NCBI RefSeq assembly: GCF_039555335.1 | Contig: NC_092647.1 | Location: forward strand, 14,370,094-14,434,093 | Direction of reading: 5' to 3' | Length of the DNA stretch: 64,000 bases | DNA from: Amphiura filiformis | Taxonomy: Eukaryota; Echinodermata; Ophiuroidea; Amphilepidida; Amphiuridae | Part shown: positions 1 to 10,887 of the stretch, piece by piece | Layout of the letters: every line of letters begins with the position of its first letter | Position numbering within the stretch: the first letter of the stretch is position 1 | Notes under the pieces: generated by a model | Database searches by the model: none | The model's input: the letters and a program-made list of their open reading frames with translations, nothing else | Told to the model about the DNA's origin: nothing | Program-made: the position numbers and the translations under genes

Positions 1-655
1 TTGGATAGGCCTACTCACACTTTTACCCATATTCGAGAAATCGAAAAGGACCTTCCCTTTCACAGGGATCTTTTAATCTTCCAAAAGGTTAATTTTATCT
101 TTTTTCCTTTCCAAACGGTGAATACAAAGATATTTTAATAACATAATTAACCTACACGCCTACCCCCCTTCTTTTTCTGAGAAATTGAAAAAGAAAACCC
201 GATAGGCCTACCCCTCGTGGTGTCCAAATTCGAGAAATCGAAAAAGAACTTCACCTTTTATAGGATTTTTTTTTATTCTTCCAAAGGGTTAATTTTATTT
301 GTATTTTTCCAAAAGATGGATATAAAGGTACGTTTATACCAAAATAAACCTGACTACCAGTCCCCCCTCCTTTTCGGTGAAATTGAAAAAGACATCCATA
401 TTCGAGAAATCTGAAATGGACTTTTCAAAAAATTCATTTGAATTTTTCCAAAAGGTTTATTCTTTTTATATCTATCAAGAGATGGATATAAAGGTATATT
501 TATACCACAGTAAACCTGAATACCTGCCCCCCTCTTTTTCTGAGAATTTGAAAAAGACTTCTCCATTGGCTCATCTTTTTCCTAGTCCAACTTCGAGAAA
601 TTGATAATGGACCTTTCCCTTTTATAGGGATTTTTTTCATCTCTTCTTCTGAGAA
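1..655. repeat. minisatellite, about 165-200 bp unit, 3.5 copies
   Basis: The words ATTCGAGAAAT, CCAAAAGGTTAATTTTAT, GATGGATATAAAGGTA and TTTTTCTGAGAAATTGAAAAAG recur in the same order. ATTCGAGAAAT-like starts lie near 32, 228, 392 and 595. Units differ in length and sequence, so the array is old. It runs off the left edge of the window. Short reading frames inside it only reflect the repeat. Confidence 0.85.
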
Positions 656-1400
656 ATAAATTTAACCCCCCTAAGAAGGTATGAAAATACTAAAAGACTT
701 TATCCTCTGGATCTTTTAGCAGGTTCTGTTCATTCCCGTCCTTTCTTTTCAAAAAAATTCGTATATCATACAGTGCATATACGCTCCGCTTCCGAGCTAA
801 ATAAAATGGCGGACGTTAGTGATCAAAATACTTCCGGGTTCCGTATAAAAATACACGCATGCGTAGATTATGCCCCCGTTATGCCCCCTCTGGCTTGCTC
901 TGGCAATAGCTCTGGCAATGTGTGGGAAAAGTCTGGGAATGTCTGGGAATTGTGTCGGAATGCTGGTATTGACTGGGATTTGGTTGCGATTCGCTGGGTG
1001 TTGTTTGCGAGTCCAATGGAGGTGGGGTGGAGCTAGCCGGGCTGTTATTAACACTTTATTGCATCATCAATGTCTGTAGTAGGCCTATTACAAGAATTCC
1101 GATCTAACATGTACGATTCTCAATTTTTCATGAGTGATGGATGAAGACTGTAAAATAATATCGATCTTCTATAAATACACGACTGTACATGGAAAATTGA
1201 TCGATACAATATCTAGGTATGGCAGAACGATCTTATACAAACGATATCGTAATTGACATAATAAAGATATCTATCCATCATAATGTCTTTGCAAGTGGTA
1301 GTCGTTGTCATTTTAAATGGCTTTGTAAACAAAGGTACTCGATAGAATACCTTTATTTGATCTTTCCCCGTTTTTTAATGTTATGTATAACATGATAAAG
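656..1400. other. intergenic, no gene recognised
   Basis: A locally CpG-richer patch at 770-1040 contains a short frame starting in AAAATGGCGG and an imperfect GTCTGGGAATGTCTGGGAAT word repeat. Nothing matches a family I know. It could be a first exon or CpG promoter, but no downstream exon is visible. The rest is AT-rich and plain. Confidence 0.4.
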
Positions 1401-1409
1401 CCTAAATTT

Positions 1410-1685
1410 GGACACAATATTATATGTATACACCGCGTTGATTCAAAAACAATGTGAGCCATTTTAGCATATTTTAACATATTTTAAAAAACAAATCGTA
1501 TCAAAAGTTTAAAAACTGTTGATACGATTTGTTTTTTAAAATAATTATGTTTACGTTCGATATCCGACTCGCTGCTTGGTCTCACAGCCTCGATTCGAAC
1601 ACAATATTATATGTATGCACCCGGGGTATGCACCACGTTGTAAAATGATTAAAAAACAATGAGAGCCGTTAAAGTTCAAAGAAAC
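1410..1685. repeat. direct repeat pair around a 25-bp-stem hairpin
   Basis: A word beginning ACACAATATTATATGTAT and ending in AACAATG(T/A)GAGCC occurs at about 1413-1460 and 1597-1665. Between the copies lies a perfect inverted repeat: arms 1480-1504 and 1519-1543 with a 14-nt loop, core TTGATACGATTTGTTTTTTA. A related GATACGATTT word recurs near 1690. This looks like a small foldback repeat of unknown family. Confidence 0.7.
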
Positions 1686-1689
1686 GTTT

Positions 1690-3380
1690 GATACGATTTC
1701 AAACAAATTTATTTTTTTTCACGGCAGTGAAATGATGCCACTTGCACCCATATCTCATATGCACAGTTTATCCCTTACATATCCTGTGTCTTGAATAGCT
1801 ACATAGCACACTACCCTGTGGTTATAAGAGGCTAGGAAATAATTCCTAATATCTCATACCCTAGTTTGTATGCCTTTATCTAATCTTGCCCCACTGACAA
1901 CTTACTATTTAACACTTAACCTGTCCAAGAGTCTGTCCAGCGTAGGATTTTTTTAGCCTTTTTTAGAAACATGTTTGCAATTGGCTTATGGCCATCACAT
2001 GCTGACAATATACATAACTGATTGGTTAAATAAAACTAGCAGGGGTTAGGTCAGGCCTCATCACAAAGTAAACATCATTCTGTATAGAAAACTGTGTAGC
2101 AGGTGATTTACTTCAGATAAAGTTCAATATAACTACATTGCACAAAACTAAGTCCATTATCTATAGTTAATTGAATGTTTATTGACTCTTGTAATAACCC
2201 ATGTGTATAAACCTGTATAATATTGACAAAGACAAATATCACCGACCCTGACAAAAATCTAGCAAGAGCTAATAAAAATTCCTTTAAAAAAGGAATGGGG
2301 CGCCCAATGTGAGCTTGGTCGTGATGTGGTGAATTTCATGGTGTTTAGATTTGGTATTATTATCTCTTGCAAACCCGGCGACACCTCATTATAGATTTTA
2401 GACCTGTCGATAGGTTGTAAGAGGGGATAGCCTTTTCCAGGCACGAATTGGGCCATATATAAAGAAAGTTTTGCTACTTTGCAACGCAATAAAAACCTAA
2501 ATGCAAAATGAGATCCTGTAGGTGGCTTCCGAGGTGGCTTAAAAACTAAATGCAAAATGAGGTTTAAAAAATATTGTTTTCCAGAGTCAAGACGCAGGTA
2601 TCATTATTAAGCCTCATATCACTTATTTATTGTCAAATAAGTGCAGAGTAGGTTAGATATGAATATTAAATGTTACTTGTTAGATCAAAGTAGCTCAAAG
2701 TACATGTACTATACACCTGATCCGTGAACTTGTCTTTTTTAAAGACAAATTCTTGTTATAAATATGTTTAACGTTCGACATCCGACTAGCTGACTGGTCT
2801 CATCACACATTAGTCATCTCACAGCCTCGATTCTGACTCTAAGTCTCTAACGGACTGTGACCGGGACTGTGACCCCCTCAGTTCTCTCCAAAATTCGCCT
2901 ATAAATACTCAGAGAGCACAAACCACCTTCCTCTCAACATGACCCGAACCCCAGTGCGCCTGGAGCACTGTGTATTGACGATGACTCAATCAATCTACTC
3001 GTTTTATTGAACGCGAAAATGTACTATTGCTCTGAGTAATACTGGTATTCTACTTTACCAGTCGTTATTCACGGACATGGGGGAGGAGCTAATCGCACAT
3101 TACATTATATGGAAAAAGTGAAAATTGTTGTATTTTGTCAATTTAGCAAAAACAAAAAACAAAACAAAAACAACAACGACGCAGCCCTCCCTCCTAACTT
3201 TTCCAAAAAGGCAGGCACATGAAACGAATTTTAGATTTTATGTGTCCTATAGGCCTACTTATGATGATGGTGAAATAAACTTGAACTTGAGAAGTATTCA
3301 AGAAATAATTGGTCATAGGTATTTACTACTGATTTAGGCTTATCTTGTACTTTAGGATTAGGGTAAGGATCTGCTGCTTG
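1690..3380. other. intergenic, no gene recognised
   Basis: There is no convincing coding region. 2764-2850 repeats part of 1548-1595 (ACGTTCGACATCCGACTAGC and CAGCCTCGATTC words), so a degenerate repeat family is present. Around 2460-2560 the phrase TAAATGCAAAATGAG occurs twice. A TATAAATA word at 2902 is followed by a short ATG frame that ends quickly, so I call no promoter. Confidence 0.4.
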
Positions 3381-3384
3381 GGCA

Positions 3385-3412
3385 TTTGTTTGTTTGTTTG
3401 TTTGTTTGATTG
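3385..3412. repeat. (TTTG)n microsatellite
   Basis: About six uninterrupted TTTG/TGTT units, followed by GATTGATTG. Confidence 0.9.
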
Positions 3413-3837
3413 ATTGCTTTCACTATTAAAAAGAACTTCAAAACGCTTGTACCGTGCAGTGAAATGATCAGATAACGTTTTATTCGATATTTTGTGAATT
3501 TCGAAACTTCTCGGTAATACTTTAAGCTTCCATAATTGGCAGAAAAAATTCAAAAGTTGGTTATCAACAATGACATGATTATGTTGCTATCTGACCTTCA
3601 TTGTTTGAAAGAATAAATGATATCAAACTATAATCTTTTGTTATTTGTCAAACATTCCCTATTCAAGCTGTGTAAATAAACCTGCAATTGACATAGAACT
3701 TATCAAGGACATGAAGGCCAAATGGCTACAACATGACCTTATGTGATTTTCTTTGTATTTAAAAGATTATTTAGGTTTATAGTGCTTGCTTTTGAATTGA
3801 TAAAGGGTAGAATGAACAAGACCTCTACCTCTGACTC

Positions 3838-4022
3838 TTCATCCTCTCTCTCTCTCTCTCTCTCTTCCCTCCCTCTCATTCTCTGACCTTCCTCCCCTCT
3901 TTATTTATCTCTCCTCTCTCTCCCTTTCTCTATCTCCCCTCCCGCACTCTCTTCCCCTCCCCTCTCCCTCTATCCTCGCCCTCTCGCTCTCCCGCTCCCA
4001 CCATTGCCCTCCAACTCACTCT
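3838..4022. repeat. polypyrimidine (CT-rich) tract
   Basis: About 185 bp almost entirely C and T on the + strand, including a (CT)n run near 3846-3865. Related C/T-rich stretches occur at 48890-49060, 50265-50530 and 54660-54720. Confidence 0.85.
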
Positions 4023-4770
4023 CCAATTGAATGTTCAGCGTTGTCTTTCCACTTCCAGGAATACCAATGTGTATAAGGCAAAAAAAAAAAGTTTGTTTCC
4101 TGTAGCAGGTCAAAAAAGTCAATGCGAAATGCGGTTTTTTATTTTATTTATTTTTTGTTTCTAATAATCCATGTCTTCAAACGAAAAAAACCCTTTTTTT
4201 GCTGCAAATTGGAATGGGAATTACAGTGGGTCTCTCCGACACACACAAATATCGTATTTTTTCATATTCAAGAATATTTATGATCCCCTTTCAACCTGTA
4301 GATTAAAAAAAGTTTTTAAAAAAATGTGTAATATTTTCTCCAGTAGTTTTTCACTACGCTCGTTTGTTGTGTGATGTGTAAATGCTTACTCCAGTAGTGT
4401 TTTATATTATTTTTGCGACATTTCCGGTTTTGGGATTTTTTCTTTGTAAGTGAAAAAAATTCTAATGCGCAAAATAATCTGTCTTTCATTATGTCATTTA
4501 TATGCCTATAATACGCCGCGCCACCTAATCCCATATCTTTTAGTAAACGTCTACACATCTACATACCCCCACTCACCCCACCCCCATACACCATCACACA
4601 CTAATGTTATTTATCATCATTTATTATAATCATCATTATAATTATTATTTTATTGCTAGTTTGATTGTTGCTTTTAATTGTTCCTAATTATATAATCGGT
4701 AAATTTATTGTATTTTATCATTTTGTATTTATAACCATGGTAACTTGTGAAGATGGTTACATGTGAATAT
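4023..4770. other. intergenic, nothing recognised
   Basis: AT-rich sequence with A and T homopolymer runs and an ATTATNATT-rich stretch near 4600-4660. No coding region or named repeat was found. Confidence 0.4.
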
Positions 4771-4774
4771 ATCT

Positions 4775-5160
4775 ATATTTGAGCAGATATTTGAGAGAGC
4801 TGTGGAGTCGGAAAGAAAGAAATCATCGCCAATTGTCGATCAATTCCTTGTTAACATTGGAGTAAAGGAGAGACATGGGGAATCAAACGCCATTAGCTCT
4901 AACAATTCATTTCCAATATGAAAAAGAAGTGGACAAATATTCGGCTATACTTCACATTATAGTATACTTCCATTGTTGGAATCCATTGACGCATGTTTTG
5001 TGAGTCAAACTCGGTTTATGTGAAATGATGAAGAATATTATCCATTATCTGATCTCTCTCCTATTTGTATCGAACCAGCCCCTGTTAAAATAGAGATATT
5101 ATGTTGTTGTGAAACTAACTTACTACAAAATGTTAGCCTAATAAAAATTGTTGGAAAGAA
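4775..5160. repeat. duplicated receptor-flank block A, copy 1
   Basis: It matches 8341-8990 across several hundred bases (shared words GGAAAGAAAG, CGCCAATTGTC, GGAGTAAAGGAGAGACAT, CATTATCTGATCTCTC). Its last third matches 23395-23545, upstream of receptor 2. It is therefore part of the repeating unit that carries the GPCR genes. It has no coding content. It preserves the unoccupied state of the SINE-like insertion seen at 8382-8657. Confidence 0.8.
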
Positions 5161-5162
5161 CA

Positions 5163-5385
5163 TACCGTAAAACCCCGTCTACAAGCATATACAGTGTTTT
5201 TGTTGAAAGCTTAATTAATACGATTAATGCGTAAATATGCCAATACAATAGATTGGTCTTACAATAATACTTGTTTGTATATGCTTGGATCTGTAATTTG
5301 TTTGCTCAAATTCCATAATAGCACCTGGATTAATTTAGCTTTTATCAGAAGCACTCTATATGCTTGTAGACGGGGTTTTACGGTA
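5163..5385. mobile_element. MITE of the TACCGTAAAA family (TA-flanked)
   Basis: Terminal inverted repeats begin TACCGTAAAACCCCGTCTAC on the left and are mirrored on the right ending at 5385, both bounded by TA. It is 223 bp with no coding capacity. The TA target and short TIR suggest mobilisation by a Tc1/mariner-type transposase (inference). Sisters lie at 60721-60969 (closest), 23598-23867 and 38834-39103. Confidence 0.85.
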
Positions 5386-5546
5386 TCATTATAAATTCAT
5401 GCATGTCTATAATATTTAACAGATTTGAGAATTCTGCAATAAATATACTTATTTATTCATTTGCTGCCAATACTTACAGGATTGCTTCAGGATTTGAAAT
5501 AATTCGACTAATATAAATGGATTTATCCACGAGTGTGATTATAATA

Positions 5547-6306
5547 AATATGAAAACATTACTGAACATGGTCTTCAGGACTGTTATTGAAAATAAAGAC
5601 GAATTTCATAGTTCTAGTCCAATAAAACAGCACTTACTGTGGACGTTTCGAAATCTGTCAGATTTCTTTATCAACACTGATGTTGTTGTGACTACCTTCT
5701 GTGTACAACTCGTTGTTGCTTAGCAACTTGGTTGGCAGTTGGTTTCTTCAGGAGATCGTCAAATACGTTTGCACCCTAAAGATAAAAGGGACCCGCTCAA
5801 CACCACATAAGTTGTTTATTCCATCCCTTGCAAGACGGGGAGGAAATTCGGTAAGCGACTTGAAGAACATTATAGGGCAGAGGCAGATAAGGCGTGTGTT
5901 AATGTTCGCACAAGAGCAAACAGAAAAGCATCTCAATCAGCTACCAATAAATCAGCCATCACAGACCATGTTCTCGAGAAAGACCACATCATTGACTAGG
6001 AGGAGGCTAAGATTTTAGGCAAAGATGCAGACAGATACAAACGATGGATCAAAGAATCGGTGAAAATCAGACAACAGGGCACCACCATGAACAGAGACGA
6101 GGGGCAATACAACCTAACTCACGTATTTGACGATCTCCTGAAGAAACCAACTGGCAACCAAGTTGCTAAGCAACAACGAGTTGTACACAGAAGGTCGTCA
6201 CAACAACATCAGTGTTGATAAAGAAATCTGACAGATTTCGAAACGTCCACAGTAAGTGCTGTCTTATTGGACTAGAACTGTGAAATTCATCTTTAATATG
6301 AAAACA
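5547..6306. mobile_element. Penelope-like element fossil between inverted arms
   Basis: A broken remnant of a Penelope-like retroelement. The centre (about 5811-6216, + strand) resembles the C-terminal GIY-YIG-bearing end of these elements: a VVYSIPCK start, H and R spacing around LEEHYRAEADKA, then DHVLEKDHIID and a KESVKIRQQGTTMNRDEGQY block. The arms at 5578-5767 and 6122-6294 are inverted copies of each other. The element is bounded by a 12-bp target duplication AATATGAAAACA (5547-5558 and 6295-6306). The paralogous segment near 20028-20060 lacks it. It is 5'-incomplete and clearly inactive; the arms remain similar, so age is moderate. Confidence 0.75.
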
Positions 6307-6800
6307 GTTCCACGAAGGATTCCGTGTATTCTATAGGAAAACGAATCTACTATAATTTCTGTTTTAGCGTGCATTCGTGTGTAATATCACTGTATTGTAT
6401 TGACATTTAAACACACACAATGACATAATGTTTATGTTTTGTATTCGTATTACGCGGACTCTGGATGTCTACTTTTTTCCCATGATGCACTGCGTATTTT
6501 GTCCTCTCTCCGGCAACCGCTGGAGGCGCATCGTATTGTGAATCGACCGAATTCTTTAACTCAATTTGTTTTTCAAAATGGTCAAAATGGAGATGTAGAA
6601 GTGTTACACTAAAACCTTTGATATAGGCGTTAATGTACATGTTAATATTTAATGTACATATTAATATTTCGTGTTTCTGTTTCTCTGCTTAGCACATGCA
6701 TCAATTGAGCCTAGCCTGTCAATACCAGAACAAAAATAAATTTTATTTGGAAAAGATATATTAGTTCATCGGACCAAAATCTCGAGACAAATTGAGATCT
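6307..6800. repeat. duplicated receptor-flank block B, copy 1
   Basis: It matches 20040-20480 (CCACGAAGGATTCCGTGTATTC, CCATGATGCACT, CAACCGCTGGAGGCGC, CTGTCAATACCAGAACAAAAA). Its end matches 23945-24070 and 39180-39300, upstream of receptors 2 and 3. It is non-coding and part of the GPCR amplification unit. Confidence 0.75.
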
Positions 6801-6862
6801 TCCTCTTACGCAAGTCTTCACATTGTGGCTTTATGGCGATATTAGTAATATCTGAAATAAGT

Positions 6863-7406
6863 TTAAGGGATGGGGTATGAGCGTTTGGATAGCATTTTTG
6901 TGGGACATGTGAGCACATCAAACATATCGAATTGCATTCTGAATACGAAGGATGTCCTTCTGATATCAAATAATTTTGATTTTTTGATATTCTCAATGTA
7001 ATACACATTTTATGGCAAATGATTAAAAATTGATATTTTTGATATTTAACAGTCCTCGAAGTAAACTTTATAAATCTGATGATCTGTACTTAATGTGTAT
7101 GTAGCTGGGATGAAAAGCCGACGATCAATTGAAAATGTTGATCTTTTTTCCCCAAAACACAACAAAATAGGTCTTTTGGGGAGGAAAAATGTATATCTTC
7201 AATATGATATAATATTTATAAAGTTTACTGTGGGAACTGTTGAATATAAAAAAATTTAAATCATATTTTACTAGTTTACCATAAAATTTATATTATGCCT
7301 ACTATATCGCGAATTTCAAAAAATACTTTTATGTACTTATCATCATTACTTTTAAAGATACAAAGCAATGTCTAAAATTTCCATGAGTGATCCTGCGTGC
7401 CACCTT
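6863..7406. mobile_element. TTAA-bounded insertion
   Basis: It starts TTAAGGGATGGGGTATGAGC and ends GATCCTGCGTGCCACCTTAA. The left part matches the foldback at 18130-18786; the right end matches the ends at 10222 and 18081. The flanks (GATATTAGTAATATCTGAA, then the CAAGCACATAAT block) are contiguous upstream of receptor 2 near 24118-24150, so this is an insertion. The TTAA target suggests a piggyBac- or Kolobok-type mobiliser (inference). No coding capacity. Confidence 0.65.
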
Positions 7407-7497
7407 AATAATATCAGAAATTAGATTCAGTTCAAGCACATAATATTCCAAAAACCTTCTATCTCGTGTCTATTGTCTACTTTCTGATCTAATCGAA

Positions 7498-7715
7498 TCT
7501 AATTTCTGATCTGGGGCCACTTCTTTTTAACATTTACACCAATGATCTTCATCTGCATTTAAATTCCAAAGTTAATCAGTATGCTGATGATAGTTTTATT
7601 TCCCGCACAATTAACAATGATTCTGATGTTGCTGTTCTCCAAAATGATTTGAATACACTCGGTGGTCGGAAAACAATGCTCTTCAGTTAAATCCTCTGAA
7701 AAAACCATTCTGTTT
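7498..7715 (+). pseudogene. LINE reverse transcriptase fragment (CR1/L2/Jockey-like)
   Basis: Translation gives LGPLLFNIYTNDLH, then QYADDSFI (the YADD active-site motif of reverse transcriptase motif C), then NNDSDVAVLQNDLNTL. The spacing is typical of non-LTR elements. Only about 70 codons are recognisable before stops appear. It is truncated at both ends and non-functional. The exact clade cannot be set from this piece. Confidence 0.75.
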
Positions 7716-7734
7716 AGATTGATTTGTAACAAGT

Positions 7735-7972
7735 TTTCAAAAATGTTTTTGGAATGTTATTAAAACGTTTTTATACCCTTTATATAGCCCGACATTTAAA
7801 TATTTTCTGTAAAATATTTTGTGTTTGCTGTGCAGTAAATCACTTAATGTTATTTAATGTTATGAAAACGTTTTATACCATTAATGTACCCTTTATATAA
7901 TCCGACATTTAAACGTTTTCTGACAACCTTGCGAATGATGTCGAAAACGTTTTGTGTTTGCTGGGTTGTGAA
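7735..7972. mobile_element. MITE-like repeat ending TTTGTGTTTGCTGGGT
   Basis: Dense AAAACGTTTT and ACATTTAAA words. Its right edge AAAACGTTTTGTGTTTGCTGGG is the reverse complement of the left edge of the elements at 26474 and 26733 (CCCAGCAAACACAAAAACG). An internal sub-copy ends TTTTGTGTTTGCTG near 7828. Non-coding; superfamily not determined. Confidence 0.65.
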
Positions 7973-8340
7973 GATGTTTATATGTGATTCATACACTCTT
8001 ATATCAAAGCAGCCAATCAGAAAAGCTGTTAGAAAAGTACGAAACATGCATTGATTGTGTATATTGTGCACTCCGCCTACTACGCGCAGTGTTTCTCGCG
8101 CATTCGCGTCGCTTAGGATTGATTCATTTTTCGAGCGGGTTGATACATTTAGATTTGGTTCTGTTTTCCAACATTTTAGTGATAATTTTGTTATATAAAA
8201 AAAGTAAAAATCACGTGTTTTTTCTTCTCGTGTATGAAATAGATTTCGGGGGGAGTGCATTAGGCGCATCAACATCAGCACAAGTGCATTATTTTGTCTA
8301 CTTTCTCGAGCAATAAGTAATACGCGTTCATTAACCTATA

Positions 8341-8990
8341 AATATATCTATTTGAAAGAGCTGTAGAATCGGAAAGAAAGAGGAGGGAAAAAAGCGCAGT
8401 GATTTATAGTGCGCTACGTAAAGGTACAACGCCTAGACGTTGATCCACAAGCCTCAGCACACTTTACAGTTTGTCGCTGACCACTACGACCCCACATCAT
8501 TCCATAAACCATTTAACAACAATACAGGACTTTGCTGCTTCAAGAGCGCACACACTAGACATTCCACAAATAACCATCGCAACCAGGATCAGCTCCCCGA
8601 GTTTTGTACGGGTTACAACGAGACAATTAGTAGTAAGTTCCTTGTCCAAGGGAATTTCGCCAATTGTCAATTAATTCCTTATTAACATTGGAGTAAAGGA
8701 GAGACATAGGAAATCAAATGCCATTAGCTCTAACAGTTCTTTTCCAAAATAAAAAAAGAAGAAGTGGAAAACCCCGGTGCTCCTTCAGTACTTCCATCGT
8801 TGGAATCCATTAACGCATGTTTTGAGAGTACAAATTCGGATTATGTGAAATGATGAATAATATTTTCCATTATCTGATCTCTCCTATTTGTATCTAACCT
8901 GCCCCTGTTAAAATAGACATTGTTATGTCGTTGTGAAACTAACGTACTACAAAATGTCAGCTTAGTAATAGTATGGAATGAACATTATCA
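8341..8990. repeat. duplicated receptor-flank block A, copy 2
   Basis: A paralogue of 4775-5160, interrupted by the SINE-like insertion at 8382-8657. The stretch just before it (8250-8340: CATTAGGCGCATCAACATCA, AAGTAATACGCGTTCATTAA) matches 14860-14940. Confidence 0.75.
8382..8657 (-). mobile_element. SINE-like element, copy 1
   Basis: It is about 85-90% identical by eye to 48246-48525 on the opposite strand. Read on the minus strand it runs from CCCTTGGACAAGGAACTTAC through GTCTCGTTGTAACCCGTAC and CGGGGAGCTGATCCTGGTTG to GCGCACTATAAATCACTGCG and a pyrimidine-rich tail. The paralogue at 4775-5160 lacks it at the same site, proving insertion. The 3' GCGCACTATAAAT motif resembles tails of many marine SINEs. 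A clean A/B box head is not obvious, so the SINE class is uncertain. Confidence 0.65.
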
Positions 8991-9235
8991 CTTGTGATGC
9001 ATGTATGTCTAAATATTAAGGTCTCGGATAGCGACGTTTTCACGTATTTTTGTGGGGCCTGAAAGCACATCCGACATATCGAATTGCATTTGAATACGAG
9101 GAATGTCATTCAGTGTTCTGATATCAAATAATTTAGATTTTTTGAAATTCGCAATATAATGGACATTTTATGGCAAATTAATGAAAATTGATATTTTTGA
9201 AATTTAACGAAGTAAATGGTATAAATCTATAGTAA

Positions 9236-9969
9236 GAATTCCAATTGAATGAATTGGGGGTTCATTCATAGGATTGAGGGCATGATCGCTGTTTATGCCC
9301 GAGGCGTGAGCCGAGGGCATAAACAGCGATCATGCCCGCAATCCTATGAATGAACCCCGTTCATACATATTACATACCCAACATTCTTAGCAATTCAATA
9401 CAGATGAAAATAATAAGGGTTTACAAGTTTAAATAACATTTCCATACCGTTTTCCTTCATAAATTGGAAGAAATGAGTAGGCCTACTTGCAGGAAGCAGC
9501 TCGGCTCATGAGGTCAACGGCCGGGAGTCAACGCGTGATACGCGTCATCTTTTGCGCTGCGCGTGAGATGGGCGCGGTGACATGCGCGTGTACGCAACAC
9601 TGGCAAATCGTGGATCGTGTTAATTGGGTTCCGACGCAGCTTGTTTATGCCCTGCGTACTGGTCATAAACGGTATTTATGACCAGCAAAAAGGGCGCAAA
9701 TCCAATCAGAAACGTCGTTATATCGTGAGTATGTATGAACGCAGGTTTTAACAGCTGCACTCGATCCAACCGCGATCGTATATTGCGTATTTCAAACTAC
9801 AACGCGAACGCACGACCTTGGATACAATGCTATCCAATCACGAGTGCGTTGGCATGGTTGGATTCACTTCCGCGTTACTCACGCACAGTCGCACACGATG
9901 GCGTACATCGCGCAGTGTACGCAAAAATTCGTCACGCTATTGAAAGCTGCGTTCATTCAATTGGAATTC
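9236..9969. mobile_element. foldback element, TIR GAATTCCAATTGAATGAA
   Basis: Perfect 18-bp terminal inverted repeats (9236-9253 and 9952-9969). The interior is strikingly CpG-richer than its surroundings (many GCG, CGC and ACGCG words from 9490 to 9960). It holds a 44-bp-stem hairpin at 9257-9358 and a smaller one at 9658-9685 (TGGTCATAAA/TTTATGACCA). There is no credible transposase frame. Superfamily unknown. Confidence 0.7.
9257..9358. repeat. long hairpin, 44-bp stem, 14-nt loop
   Basis: Arm 9257-9300 and arm 9315-9358 are reverse complements at 43 of 44 positions, loop GAGGCGTGAGCCGA. It lies just inside the left end of the foldback at 9236. If transcribed it could form dsRNA; no evidence of transcription is visible. 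Confidence 0.85.
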
Positions 9970-10423
9970 CCACTATAATAATATATGCTTTACTTTAAAA
10001 AGTGCAATTTTCATCGATGTAAAAGCTTAAAGTAAGTGGTTATGGTGAACGAAAAAAATGGCATGTAAAATCAAATTTGGCGCTTTTTAAGTTGGATTCC
10101 TTGGATTATTTCCTTTCTGAAAATGTATACTTTTAGGTACTTATCATCATTACTTTAAAAGATACAATACAAAGCAATGTCTAAAATTTCCAACTTTGTG
10201 TGATCCTGCGTGCCACCATAATAATATCAGAAATTAGGTTCAGTTCAAGCACATAATATTCCAAAAACCTTCTATCTCGTGTCTATTGTCTAATTTGTAC
10301 CATTAACACGCTAGCCCAGATAAATTTCTTTCAATTTCTTGTTCAAAATACCCATTAACGTTATACCGCGTCATGCAAGTGGAGCATCATGTTATGTGAA
10401 TAAAACTAAAATCTTATAAAGTC

Positions 10424-10553
10424 GAGTTTACACTCAGTCGCGGAGCGACAGGTGATTTGTTTTTGACCAATGAGGTAGAGCGCTTTTCCCATGCGATCCA
10501 ACTTATTGGCTAAAAAAACAAACGCGCGATTGAGCATTTTTGAGTGTAAATTC
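10424..10553. repeat. CCAAT-bearing foldback upstream of GPCR 1
   Basis: Imperfect inverted repeat: GAGTTTACACTCAGTCGC at the left and GATTGAGCATTTTTGAGTGTA at the right. The inner arms carry TTGACCAATGAG and, inverted, CTTATTGGCTAA, giving two facing CCAAT boxes. The same structure lies upstream of receptors 2 and 3 and in the ghost locus. It may be an old MITE adopted as promoter sequence. Confidence 0.6.
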
Positions 10554-10887
10554 AGCTTCACACAGATTTGTCTGCTGAGAGCGACTTGGTATGTTATTGA
10601 AAATTTGCAAATTCAGTTTAACAAAACGTCTCTGCGAAGAACGATTATAGTTGCAAGAGTGTTATCTACATGTAGATTGTCTGCAAAACTAGTACCGTAT
10701 GTTGAGAATATACAGTTGCTTGTTTCAAATACTAGTAAACGCGACGTAAAAACGATGCCGTGAACTACCAAATTGCAACAATTTAAAATAGTTGCTAACC
10801 TTAATCTTGTACAGTCGATTAATAGTATATACAGCGATTTAAAATCACAAGCAAAACTTTCGACAATTTATTCGACTCATAACTAAG

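Larger units (their letters stand above)
9018..10222. mobile_element. TTAA-type insertion carrying a nested foldback
   Basis: It begins ATTAAGGTCTCGGATAGCG, continues with ATATCGAATTGCATT and GATATCAAATAATTT words of the 6863 and 18130 families, and ends GATCCTGCGTGCCACCATAA before the CAAGCACATAAT flank. It is the same composite as 6863-7406, but split by the element at 9236-9969. Confidence 0.6.

Noticed and set aside
2259-2555. 98-codon minus-strand frame
   Set aside because: No recognisable domain, no supporting context, repetitive TAAATGCAAAATGAG words inside.
2880-3000. TATA promoter with short coding start
   Set aside because: TATAAATA precedes an ATG, but the frame closes quickly and nothing downstream looks coding.
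7850-8316. Opposed 143- and 110-codon frames
   Set aside because: They cross a MITE boundary into duplicated receptor flank; not preserved in the paralogue at 14810-14940.
10491-10763. 90-codon frame upstream of GPCR 1
   Set aside because: Lies in receptor promoter flank; the equivalent frames before GPCR 2 and 3 are broken.
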